A stretch of DNA of 20,144 nt from positions 8,647 to 28,790 of the forward strand of contig PLSH01000163.1 of the NCBI GenBank assembly GCA_003165095.1, in the 5' to 3' direction. Shown here piece after piece: positions 1 to 7,277 of this stretch; position 1 is the stretch's first letter, and each line of letters begins with the position of its first letter. This stretch comes from Acidobacteriaceae bacterium (lineage in GTDB: Bacteria > Acidobacteriota > Terriglobia > Terriglobales > Acidobacteriaceae). The position numbers and the translations under genes are program-made. A model generated the notes under the pieces. It was not told the origin of the DNA. It did not search any database and saw only the letters and a list, made by a program, of their open reading frames with translations.

Positions 1-759
1 CAGGGTAATCAAGGCGCGCGGCAGGGTGAGGCACATGCGGCCGTTGCCCTCCGACTCGACCACGGCGACCGACCCGGTTTCGGCAATGAGGAAGTTGGCG
101 CCACTGATGGCGGTGGGAATATCGAGGAATTTCCGGCGCAGATAATTGCGCGCCGCCGCAGTGAGCGCCTGCGGGTCGTCGGAAAGATCCTTGAGCCCCA
201 TCCGCCGGGCAAATATCTCGCGCACCTGGCTGCGATTGACGTGCAGCGCCGGAGCCACGATGTGCGAGGGTTCTTCCTCGCCGAGCTGGAGAATAATCTC
301 AGCCAGATCGGTCTCAAAGACCTTAACGCCCGCGGCCTCGAGAAACGGATTCAGCTGAATCTCGGCCGAGGTCATGGTCTTGATCTTGATCACCTCGGCG
401 GCTTTTTCCTGGCGCAGAATCTCAAGAATGATGCTGCGCGCGCCGGCGGCGTCTGCGGCCCAGTGAACCGTGCCCCCCGCGGCAGTGCAGCGCTCTTCAA
501 ACTGCTCAAGATATGCGCCGAGATTCTCAAGGACGTGGTCGCGAATCGCTGCGCCGGCATTGCGCAGCGCCTGCCAATCGTCTTTTTCGGCCACCACGCG
601 GGCGCGCTTGGCCTGAATCACGTCAGTGGCGTGGGCCACGTTCTTTCTCAGTTGCGAATTGCGCAGCACCGGGAGGGCGGCCACGGGAAACGGCGGCGCC
701 AGCGCGGGATCGAGCACGGGATGGCCCCCGCCCGCAGCGTTCGCTCGGCCGCGGCTCAC
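1..759 (-). CDS. lutB: LutB-type iron-sulfur lactate utilisation protein (partial, C-terminus outside window)
   Basis: This is the N-terminal 253 residues of a LutB/YkgF-like protein, normally about 470 aa. LutB is the cytoplasmic subunit that works with LutA and LutC in oxidising L-lactate to pyruvate. Visible family signatures are KIKTMTSAEIQLNPFLE (about residues 125-141), a conserved block ending in APALHVNRSQVREIF (169-183) and AETGSVAVVESEGNGRM (226-242), the last close to the segment that precedes the ferredoxin-like cysteines. Those cysteine motifs lie beyond the left edge, so cluster binding cannot be verified here. The start is a GTG at 757-759 that overlaps the lutA stop codon (GTGA), a usual translational-coupling arrangement. 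LutA immediately upstream supports the call. A LutC gene would be expected further left but is not visible. Confidence 0.9.
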   Translation of the reverse strand, partial: MSRGRANAAGGGHPVLDPALAPPFPVAALPVLRNSQLRKNVAHATDVIQAKRARVVAEKDDWQALRNAGAAIRDHVLENLGAYLEQFEERCTAAGGTVHWAADAAGARSIILEILRQEKAAEVIKIKTMTSAEIQLNPFLEAAGVKVFETDLAEIILQLGEEEPSHIVAPALHVNRSQVREIFARRMGLKDLSDDPQALTAAARNYLRRKFLDIPTAISGANFLIAETGSVAVVESEGNGRMCLTLPRALITL

Positions 760-1508
760 GCCAGCCCCTCCGCGGGATCGGATTCAGTGCTGGCCAGAAT
801 CTCAGCCATGTGAATCGTCTTCATGCCCGCGAATTGACGATGCATGGCTCCGCCCAGGTGCATCAGGCAACTGTTGTCGAGCGCGGTGCAGAACTCGGCG
901 CGGGTTGAGACCACGTCCTGCAGCTTTACGGCCAGCATGGCGGATGAGACATCGCCATTCTTGACGGAGAACGTACCTCCAAAGCCACAACAGCGATCCA
1001 GGTTGGGGAGGGGCGCTAAATCCAGGCCGCGCACTTTGGCCAGCAGGCGGTTGGGCCGGTCGCCGAGGTGCAGACCGCGCAGGCCGTGGCAACTGGCGTG
1101 GTAGGTGACGCGATGAGGGAAGTATGCGCCCACGTCATCCACGCCCAGCCGGTCAATGAGGAACTCGCTCAACTCGAAAACCCTGGGCAAGAGGTCGGCG
1201 AGCTGGCGGCGCAGTTCGTCGTTTCCCAACTCTTCAAACAGGCCGGGATATTGATCGCGAATCATGGCCACGCACGATGAGGAGGGGATTACGACGGTTT
1301 CCGCATTCTGATACAGGCTGACGAAGCGCGTGGCCTGGGAAAACGCCTCGCTTCGAAAGCCGGTGTTGGCGTGCATCTGCCCGCAGCAGGTCTGCCGGGG
1401 GTGGAATTCGAGCTCAACACCCAATCTTTCCAACAGCCTGACCACTGCACGACCCGTTTCAGGATAGAGCGTGTCGTTATAACATGTAATGAAGAGAGAG
1501 GCGCGCAT
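756..1508 (-). CDS. lutA: LutA-type (Fe-S)-binding oxidoreductase subunit, lactate utilisation
   Basis: This 250-aa cytoplasmic protein has the two-repeat cysteine-rich (CCG) architecture of LutA/YkgE and the GlpC/HdrB families. First repeat: CCGQ at 41-44 and SSSC ending at C79. Second repeat: HASCHGLR from H137 with C140, then CCGFGGTFSVKNG from C173/C174, and DNSCLMHLGG with C214. These cysteines probably hold an iron-sulfur cluster. With LutB and LutC it forms the L-lactate to pyruvate oxidation system. The length is close to the usual 240 aa, with a short C-terminal tail. The ATG start at 1506-1508 sits about 37 nt downstream of a predicted transcription start; the Shine-Dalgarno is weak. 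Its stop overlaps the lutB start by 4 bases, so the two are co-translated. The reaction is known from family members; the substrate here is inferred. Confidence 0.92.
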   Translation of the reverse strand: MRASLFITCYNDTLYPETGRAVVRLLERLGVELEFHPRQTCCGQMHANTGFRSEAFSQATRFVSLYQNAETVVIPSSSCVAMIRDQYPGLFEELGNDELRRQLADLLPRVFELSEFLIDRLGVDDVGAYFPHRVTYHASCHGLRGLHLGDRPNRLLAKVRGLDLAPLPNLDRCCGFGGTFSVKNGDVSSAMLAVKLQDVVSTRAEFCTALDNSCLMHLGGAMHRQFAGMKTIHMAEILASTESDPAEGLA

Positions 1509-1551
1509 GGCAGGTATTCCCCGGCCTCACGGAGATGCACCGGAAAGAGGA

Positions 1552-1580
1552 ATAATATATGTTGAGAAAACAATTGTCTA
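1552..1580 (-). promoter_or_regulatory. Sigma-70-like promoter for lutAB
   Basis: Read on the minus strand, TAGACA (1575-1580, 5 of 6 to TTGACA) is followed by a 17-nt spacer and TATTAT (1552-1557, 5 of 6 to TATAAT). The element is AT-rich in an otherwise GC-rich region and ends about 44 bases before the lutA ATG, giving a leader of roughly 37 nt. An ACAATTGT palindrome lies at the -35/spacer junction and could be an operator half-site, but this is speculative. Confidence 0.55.
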
Positions 1581-2187
1581 TTGCAATAAGGCTGGGGGGC
1601 CATTCTGATCAATGCCTTCCGGGGGCCTTCCCCGGGGCCAGCCGAAGCTCGGTCAACAAGGCCTCTGGTCCCACGATGTGAGCCGACGACGGCGATAGCC
1701 GGGATGCGGAATCCCCTTCTTTTTGACGATGCCCTCCATTCTTGTTTGCTTCGACTTTACACGGGGCGGATACCGAATGGGCTTTGCGCGCGTCTCAGTT
1801 AAGGGCAACGCTGCCGGTGAATGCGAGAAAGGCGACTCGCGCTTCCCCACCGAAGGTCAACCCGTCACTCGAGAATTCGTCTAAAGATGGGGACACACAT
1901 CCGCGGGAGACGATTCAGCTTCCCGTTCTTATAGTCTTCAGTCTCTGCCTTGGTGTGGGGTGCTCAAGCAGGATTTTGCAAGGAATCATTCGCGAGCCGA
2001 ATGGCTTCCGGGCATGGGCCTCAGCAAAGGGTTATAGCTTTTCTGCGCAGCCTCGATGCACGACAGGCAGGGCGCTTTAACCGGGTCTTGGTTTCTGCCC
2101 GGCAACTTTGTCCCCCTAAAGCAGACTTCTTAACGGTATTCTTGGTTGAACCGCAACTTTTCTGCATTTCGGGTGTTTTCTTCGAAG
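1581..2187. other. Intergenic region without a recognisable gene
   Basis: About 600 bases separate the lutA promoter from the leader of the first protease. Only short unsupported open frames occur on either strand, with no start/ribosome-binding-site context and no family motif. A GC-rich hairpin (CCGGGG stem, GCCTT loop) lies at 1619-1635 without a U-tract. A weaker inverted repeat (CCGGG...CCCGG) lies around 2080-2103. No tRNA, riboswitch signature or clear promoter for the protease could be made out. It may hold regulatory sequence for the protease or decayed coding sequence. Confidence 0.5.
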
Positions 2188-2209
2188 AAAGGGTCTAGGA
2201 CCTATCCGC

Positions 2210-5200
2210 ATGGCAAATCTTCGCTCGCTCCCCCTGTTTGCACTCGCGAGTGCAATGTTGTTTTCCACGGCATCCATTGCACAGCAAGCGGCGCCCAACG
2301 TCCGCATTGTCAATTTGATCGACGAAAGCCAACTTGTAACGCTCAAGGGCACGGTACATCCGCTGGCCAACGCCGCCAATGACCGGGGAGCCGCGCCGGA
2401 CGAGATGCCGCTGGGACGCGTGTTCCTGGCGATGAAGCGCAGCTCGACGCAGGAATCGAGTCTGCGCCAGTTGATTACGCAGATGCACACGCCCGGCTCG
2501 CCTGCTTATCACCAGTGGCTGACGCCGGACCAGTTTGGCGCGCAGTTCGGGCCCTCCGACCAGGACATTGCGGCAGTGGAGAACTGGCTCACGGGCCACG
2601 GCTTCAGCATTACCAAGGTGAACGCGGGCAAACAGACCATCGAGATTTCAGGCAACGTGGCGCAAATGCGCTCGGCCTTCCACACCCAGATTCAAAAGTA
2701 CGAGGTGAAGGGCGAGACGCATTATGCCAACTCCACCGATCCGCAGATTCCGGCCGCTTTGGCGCCGGTGGTGGGCGGATTCACCTCACTGAACAACTTC
2801 CGGCTGAAGAGTTACAGCAAAGTGCTGGGCAAAGCCGAATACAACCCAAAGACGGGAACGGCCAAGCCGGAATGGACGATCGGTCCGGGCAGTCCCGCGG
2901 TTGAAAATAATTTTGTACTCGCGCCGGCAGATTATGCGGTCCAATACGACCTGCAGAAGCTCTATGGCAACAGTGTCACGGGAAGCGGTCAGTCGATCGC
3001 CATCGTCAACGAATCGAATATCAACGTCGACCTTGTGAACCAGTTCCGGACCCTATTCGGCCTGTCGGCGAATCCACCTCAGGTGATCATCGACGGCAAC
3101 GATCCCGGAGTAGACGGAATCAACAACTACGATGGCCCCAACTACGCTTCAGTGGAAGCGTACCTTGACGTAGAGTGGTCAGGCGCGGTGGCGCCGAATG
3201 CCACCATCAACCTGGTGATCGCGGCCGATACGGCGCTGTCGAGCGGCCTGCAGATGGCGGCCATGCATGCGGTTTACAGCAACATTTCGCCGGTCATCAG
3301 CCTGAGTTTCGGCAGCTGCGAGGCCGGGATGGGCTCGTTTAACCAAACCATCGAATCGTTGTGGGAGCAAGCGGCGGCGCAGGGCATCACGGTGGTGACA
3401 TCCACGGGCGACAGCGGCTCGGCCGGGTGCGACGACCCTAATACGGAAGATTATGCGGCGAGTGGGCAGGCGGTGAGCGGGTGGGCCTCAACGCCTTTCA
3501 ATGTCGCAGTGGGCGGAACGGACTTCTATTACAGCCAATACGCCGGCTCCGAAGCGGCGCTGGACACCCAGCTCGCGCAGTACTGGAACACCACCCCGAG
3601 CAACAGTTCGCCGTCGCTGTCGATCAAGGGAGTGATCCCCGAGCAGCCGTGGAACAACAGCCAGTACGGCGACGACATCATCACCTATTACCAGGACGAA
3701 ACGGGTGGGACCAACACCTCCATTGCGGCAGGCGGCGGCGGCGCCAGCAACGCGGCGGTGTGCAGCACAAACGATTACAACAGCAACACGGGCCTTTGCA
3801 CCGGGACGCTTTCCGGGTATCCCAAGCCTGCGTGGCAATCGACCAGCATCACCGGGGTGCCCAACGACAATGTGCGCGATCTGCCCGACGTTTCGCTGTT
3901 CGCGGCTACCGAGCAGAATCTCAGCTACTACCCGGAATGCTCCGGGGATGGCGACTGCCAGCCGGCATCGGCCGGAGAAATAGCGCAGATTACCGGCGTG
4001 GGCGGAACCTCGGCATCTGCGCCGTCATTCGCGGGTATCATGGCGCTGGTGAACCAGGAATATGGACGGCAGGGCCAGGCCGATTTCGTTTTGTACCCCC
4101 TGTCCAAGCAGTTCCCCACCGCTTTCAACGACGTTAAGAATGGCACCAACACTGTGCCCTGCGGTTACTCTCCGCTCACGCCGAACTGCATCTCAGTGGG
4201 AGTAAACGCCCTGATTGTGAACGGGGTGACTGAGGGCGAGATCGGAACCGGGACCACCGCCGAATACAATGCCACGATGGGCTACGATCTGGCCAGCGGC
4301 CTGGGCACCATCGACGCCTATAACCTGGTGACCAACTGGAACAAGGTCACATTTACCCACCCCGCCACGACGCTGACGGCCAACCCGACCACCCTCACGC
4401 ATGGAACCGGAAACGCCATCGCCATCTCGGGCACGGTAACCGGCAGCACACCCACCGGAGACGTGGCGCTGATGACCGACAGCACCGAACAGTCTCAGCA
4501 GGGAGAGGCGTTTTTCACGCTGAGCAACGGCGCCTATTCGAGCACCAGCGCGAGCAGCAAGGCCGGCTATCCCAATGGCATCAACTTCCTGCCTGGCGGC
4601 ACGTACCACATCTGGGCCCAGTACGGTGGCGACGCAAACAACTACGCGAGCACCTCGGCCAAGCAGTTGATCACCGTGTCGCCGGAAACCAGCGCCATCG
4701 ACATGAACATCATAGCCTCCGGCCTGGGCTACCTTTACAACAGCACTTCAGGCCCGGGGAGCGATGTCGACTACGGCACGCAACTGCTGCTGAGCGCAGC
4801 CGTGGGCCCGAGTTCGCAGTCCGCCGCGCTTGAGAGCTGCCTGACGAACGCCGGCAGTTGCGCGCTGGCAACCTATACCAGCCCCACCGGCGTAGTGACC
4901 TTCAAGGACGGGGCAACGGTGATCAATACGGCGGCCTTGAATATCGATGGCGAGGCAGAGTACAACGCCCCGTTCGCGGTGTCGGCGGGCCAGCATTCGG
5001 TAACCGCGAGTTACGCCGGTGACGCGAGCTACAATGCGGCAACGACAACCACGCCGATCACGTTCACGGTGGTGAAGGATACGCCAGCCATCGGGTGGGG
5101 CGCGTCGAATACGACGGCGGCAGGCGATATCATTACCGGCCAACCAACCGTTTTCACGGTGACCGTAGAAAACGGCGCGCAGTATAACGCTGCTCAGAGT

Positions 5201-6979
5201 GTCGCCGTTGCTCCGGTTGCGGTGCTTCCGCCAACCGGCTCGGTTGTTCTCAGCAGTACCCCGGCGGGCATATCCGGCACGGTCACACTCAGCGCCGGCG
5301 TTGACCCCCAGACCTTGGGAAAGATTGGCGTGGGCGCCATTCCCCTGCCCGCAAGCCTGTCTGCCAACACCTATACCGTAACGGCCAATTACAGCGGAGA
5401 CGCAAACTACGAGGGCGGGACGACCACCCTCCCGCAAATTACCGTCGAGGCCGCCGGCGGCACCGCATCCACCACCACCGCGACCATGAGCGGGAGTATT
5501 TCACCCAATACGACAGTGCTGATCAGCGGAACCGTCACGGGCCAGACAGGCCACGCCGCGCCCACGGGCGACATCATCTTCTTCTCATCCGGCAACTCGC
5601 TCGGCGCGGTGGTAATTATTCCGGGTACAGGTGACTCTTCAACCTATGCCGCGGAGCTGAGCAGCCAGATTCTCTTCCAGGGAACGAATATCCTGACGCT
5701 TCAGTACACCGGCGACAGCACCTACGCCCCATCGGCATTTACGCTGACCAACCCCATCGCCAACCCGCTTTCAGACTTCTCGATGGTGCCGGAGACAACG
5801 ATTGTGCCCATCGATGCGGGTACGTCGACCACCGGGACGGTCATCATCAACCTGGCGTCGAATAACGGGTTTGCGGGCACGGTAAGCATGAGTTGCTCGG
5901 CGGCCAGCCCGCTGACCTGCTCGCTCACGTCAAATCCTGTGTTGACCAGCGGCGGCAGCGCCAGCGCAACACTCACCGTCACCGCACCGGCGGGCACGGC
6001 CAACAACACCTATAACGTAGCGGTCACGGGCAAGGACGCGACCGGCGAATACGTTCACACGCTTGGCTTCCAAGCCGTGGTGACGGGCGCTGCGGCGGCT
6101 ACGCCGAGCTTCCTGCTCTCAAACAGCGGCAGCATTTCCATTGCCGCGAACGCAACCACCGGCAACACCGCAACCATCACCGCGACTCCGTCTGGCGGGT
6201 TCACTGGAGATGTAACGCTTACCTGCGCAGTGACACCAACCACAGGGACTGACGTGCCCACCTGCTCCTTCTCGCAGAGTCCGGTGGACATCACCGGAAC
6301 CGCCGCGGTGCAGTCCATTCTTACCGTAGCAACGCAGAGCGGCACGACCGGGGGCGCGTACACGGTGACGGTGACCGGAATATCGGGCAGCATCACCCAA
6401 ACTACTCCCGTCACAGTCAATGTCACCGGCACTTCAAGCTCGCCTGGCGTCACGCTCTCCAACAGCGCCGGTATCGACGTGAGTCCCGGCGCAACCACTG
6501 GCAACACGTCTACGGTCACGGTTACGCCGTCGGGAGGCTTTAGCGGCCCGGTCAACCTGACTTGCAGTTTCGCGTCGAACGCATCCACGGATCCGGCGAC
6601 CTGCGCTCTGGCTTCGACTTCGGTCACCATCAGCGGCGCGATAGCACAAACTGACGTCCTCACGGTGACCACCACGCCTGCGAGCAGTTCCAAGAATGAG
6701 CCGATGAAGCTGTTCTGGCCTACGTCCGGCGGAACGGTATTGGCGCTGGCGTTCTTCTTCGGTATTCCCAAGCGGCGGCGCAACTGGCTGACGATGCTGG
6801 GACTGCTGGTCTTCATAGCAGCCGTGGCGGGCATCGGGTGCGGCGGCGGCGTTAATAGCGGAGGCGGCACCAATCCTGGCAATCTGGGCACCACCCCGGG
6901 CACCTATACGATTACGATCATCGGCACAGCATCAAACGTCGTGATCACGCCCATATCCGTAAGCGTGACCGTGGAATAG
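2210..6979 (+). CDS. Secreted S53 (sedolisin/kumamolisin-type) protease with pro-domain and Ig-like tail, copy 1
   Basis: This 1589-aa exported serine-carboxyl peptidase is probably an acid-active scavenging endopeptidase. A signal peptide covers residues 1-24, with likely cleavage at SIA|QQ. A pro-kumamolisin activation domain follows at about 38-190 (HQWLTPDQFGAQFGPS; ISGNVAQMRSAFHTQ). The S53 domain spans about 235-716. Catalytic Glu316 and Asp320 are in VEAYLDVEW, the oxyanion Asp401 is in STGDSGSAGC and the nucleophile Ser601 is in GGTSASAP. The calcium site uses D641 (FNDV) and D693 (GYDLASG). The tail has four Big_3-like domains (about 719-828, 829-959, 960-1083, 1085-1187) and three domains of another Ig-like type (1189-1297, 1299-1410, 1414-1589). 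The last is interrupted by a hydrophobic/IGCGGG cassette at about 1495-1547. AGGA lies 9 bases before the ATG. The tail is far longer than in classic sedolisins. The enzyme class is secure; the substrate is unknown. Confidence 0.93.
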   Translation: MANLRSLPLFALASAMLFSTASIAQQAAPNVRIVNLIDESQLVTLKGTVHPLANAANDRGAAPDEMPLGRVFLAMKRSSTQESSLRQLITQMHTPGSPAYHQWLTPDQFGAQFGPSDQDIAAVENWLTGHGFSITKVNAGKQTIEISGNVAQMRSAFHTQIQKYEVKGETHYANSTDPQIPAALAPVVGGFTSLNNFRLKSYSKVLGKAEYNPKTGTAKPEWTIGPGSPAVENNFVLAPADYAVQYDLQKLYGNSVTGSGQSIAIVNESNINVDLVNQFRTLFGLSANPPQVIIDGNDPGVDGINNYDGPNYASVEAYLDVEWSGAVAPNATINLVIAADTALSSGLQMAAMHAVYSNISPVISLSFGSCEAGMGSFNQTIESLWEQAAAQGITVVTSTGDSGSAGCDDPNTEDYAASGQAVSGWASTPFNVAVGGTDFYYSQYAGSEAALDTQLAQYWNTTPSNSSPSLSIKGVIPEQPWNNSQYGDDIITYYQDETGGTNTSIAAGGGGASNAAVCSTNDYNSNTGLCTGTLSGYPKPAWQSTSITGVPNDNVRDLPDVSLFAATEQNLSYYPECSGDGDCQPASAGEIAQITGVGGTSASAPSFAGIMALVNQEYGRQGQADFVLYPLSKQFPTAFNDVKNGTNTVPCGYSPLTPNCISVGVNALIVNGVTEGEIGTGTTAEYNATMGYDLASGLGTIDAYNLVTNWNKVTFTHPATTLTANPTTLTHGTGNAIAISGTVTGSTPTGDVALMTDSTEQSQQGEAFFTLSNGAYSSTSASSKAGYPNGINFLPGGTYHIWAQYGGDANNYASTSAKQLITVSPETSAIDMNIIASGLGYLYNSTSGPGSDVDYGTQLLLSAAVGPSSQSAALESCLTNAGSCALATYTSPTGVVTFKDGATVINTAALNIDGEAEYNAPFAVSAGQHSVTASYAGDASYNAATTTTPITFTVVKDTPAIGWGASNTTAAGDIITGQPTVFTVTVENGAQYNAAQSVAVAPVAVLPPTGSVVLSSTPAGISGTVTLSAGVDPQTLGKIGVGAIPLPASLSANTYTVTANYSGDANYEGGTTTLPQITVEAAGGTASTTTATMSGSISPNTTVLISGTVTGQTGHAAPTGDIIFFSSGNSLGAVVIIPGTGDSSTYAAELSSQILFQGTNILTLQYTGDSTYAPSAFTLTNPIANPLSDFSMVPETTIVPIDAGTSTTGTVIINLASNNGFAGTVSMSCSAASPLTCSLTSNPVLTSGGSASATLTVTAPAGTANNTYNVAVTGKDATGEYVHTLGFQAVVTGAAAATPSFLLSNSGSISIAANATTGNTATITATPSGGFTGDVTLTCAVTPTTGTDVPTCSFSQSPVDITGTAAVQSILTVATQSGTTGGAYTVTVTGISGSITQTTPVTVNVTGTSSSPGVTLSNSAGIDVSPGATTGNTSTVTVTPSGGFSGPVNLTCSFASNASTDPATCALASTSVTISGAIAQTDVLTVTTTPASSSKNEPMKLFWPTSGGTVLALAFFFGIPKRRRNWLTMLGLLVFIAAVAGIGCGGGVNSGGGTNPGNLGTTPGTYTITIIGTASNVVITPISVSVTVE
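6692..6850 (+). other. Intradomain membrane/lipobox-like cassette of protease copy 1
   Basis: Residues 1495-1547 of the first protease. A GG (1507-1508) leads into a short hydrophobic stretch (about 1509-1520), then KRRR (1521-1524), then a second hydrophobic stretch (about 1526-1543) ending in GIGCGGG with Cys1544. Compared with the preceding domain (1299-1410), the cassette falls between the strand TDVLTVTT and the terminal strands PGTYTITIIG, so it splits one Ig-like fold. A Gly/Asn-rich linker (about 1548-1562) follows. Function unknown; see findings. Confidence 0.7.
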
Positions 6980-7021
6980 GCACCGCAGGTGACAAAAATA
7001 ACAACACGGGAAAGCAGACAG

Positions 7022-7055
7022 ATGCGCCCTTCCTTCGGGGAGGGCGCATTTATTT
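7022..7055 (+). terminator. Rho-independent terminator after protease copy 1
   Basis: An 11-bp stem (7023-7033 with 7038-7048, one T-G pair) closes on a C(TTCG)G tetraloop, the unusually stable UUCG type. It is followed by TTTATTT. It starts 43 bases after the protease stop, so the two proteases probably have separate transcripts. Confidence 0.85.
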
Positions 7056-7277
7056 CTGAGAGAGCGTCAAGTTTAAAAGATGCCGGCGGGCATTTCCCTA
7101 TCCCGTCACGGCCACGCATACTATGATGGCCTTTTGACCCGTTTCAGCATGATTTGCCTGGCAACAGAATCACTCGCACCGGCAATCAAGCACGCTTATT
7201 AAAGGGATGCAGTTGCGGAAGCAGGATTTTTCATTGACCGGGAGTTTATAGGAACAAAGGGTCCGGGAGCTAACAGC

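Larger units (their letters stand above)
2184..7088 (+). repeat. Tandem segmental duplication, copy 1 (protease gene plus flanks)
   Basis: The unit corresponds to 7252-12451. Beyond the paralogous genes, non-coding edges match. Upstream, AAAGGGTC occurs at exactly 22 bases before the ATG in both copies (2188 and 7256). Downstream of the terminator, a 25-base segment at 7064-7088 pairs with 12426-12451 with two mismatches and one inserted base. The outer limits are approximate, because similarity fades rather than stopping sharply. Confidence 0.75.

Noticed and set aside
1600..2209. Cyclic-di-GMP or other riboswitch in the leader of the first protease
   Set aside because: The expected conserved blocks, such as the GEMM core with its GCAAAGCC-type element, were not found; only short generic hairpins are present.
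6055..6903. Long open frame on the minus strand antisense to the first protease (also 4748-5437 and 11612-12082)
   Set aside because: Repetitive Thr/Ser/Gly/Val-rich, GC-rich coding sequence produces long antisense frames. The translations are low-complexity with no family motif, while the plus strand has clear domains.
7100..7277. Promoter for the second protease (TATGAT near 7121; TTGACC near 7235)
   Set aside because: No pair of -35 and -10 boxes at acceptable spacing could be found, so no promoter is claimed although one probably exists in this gap.
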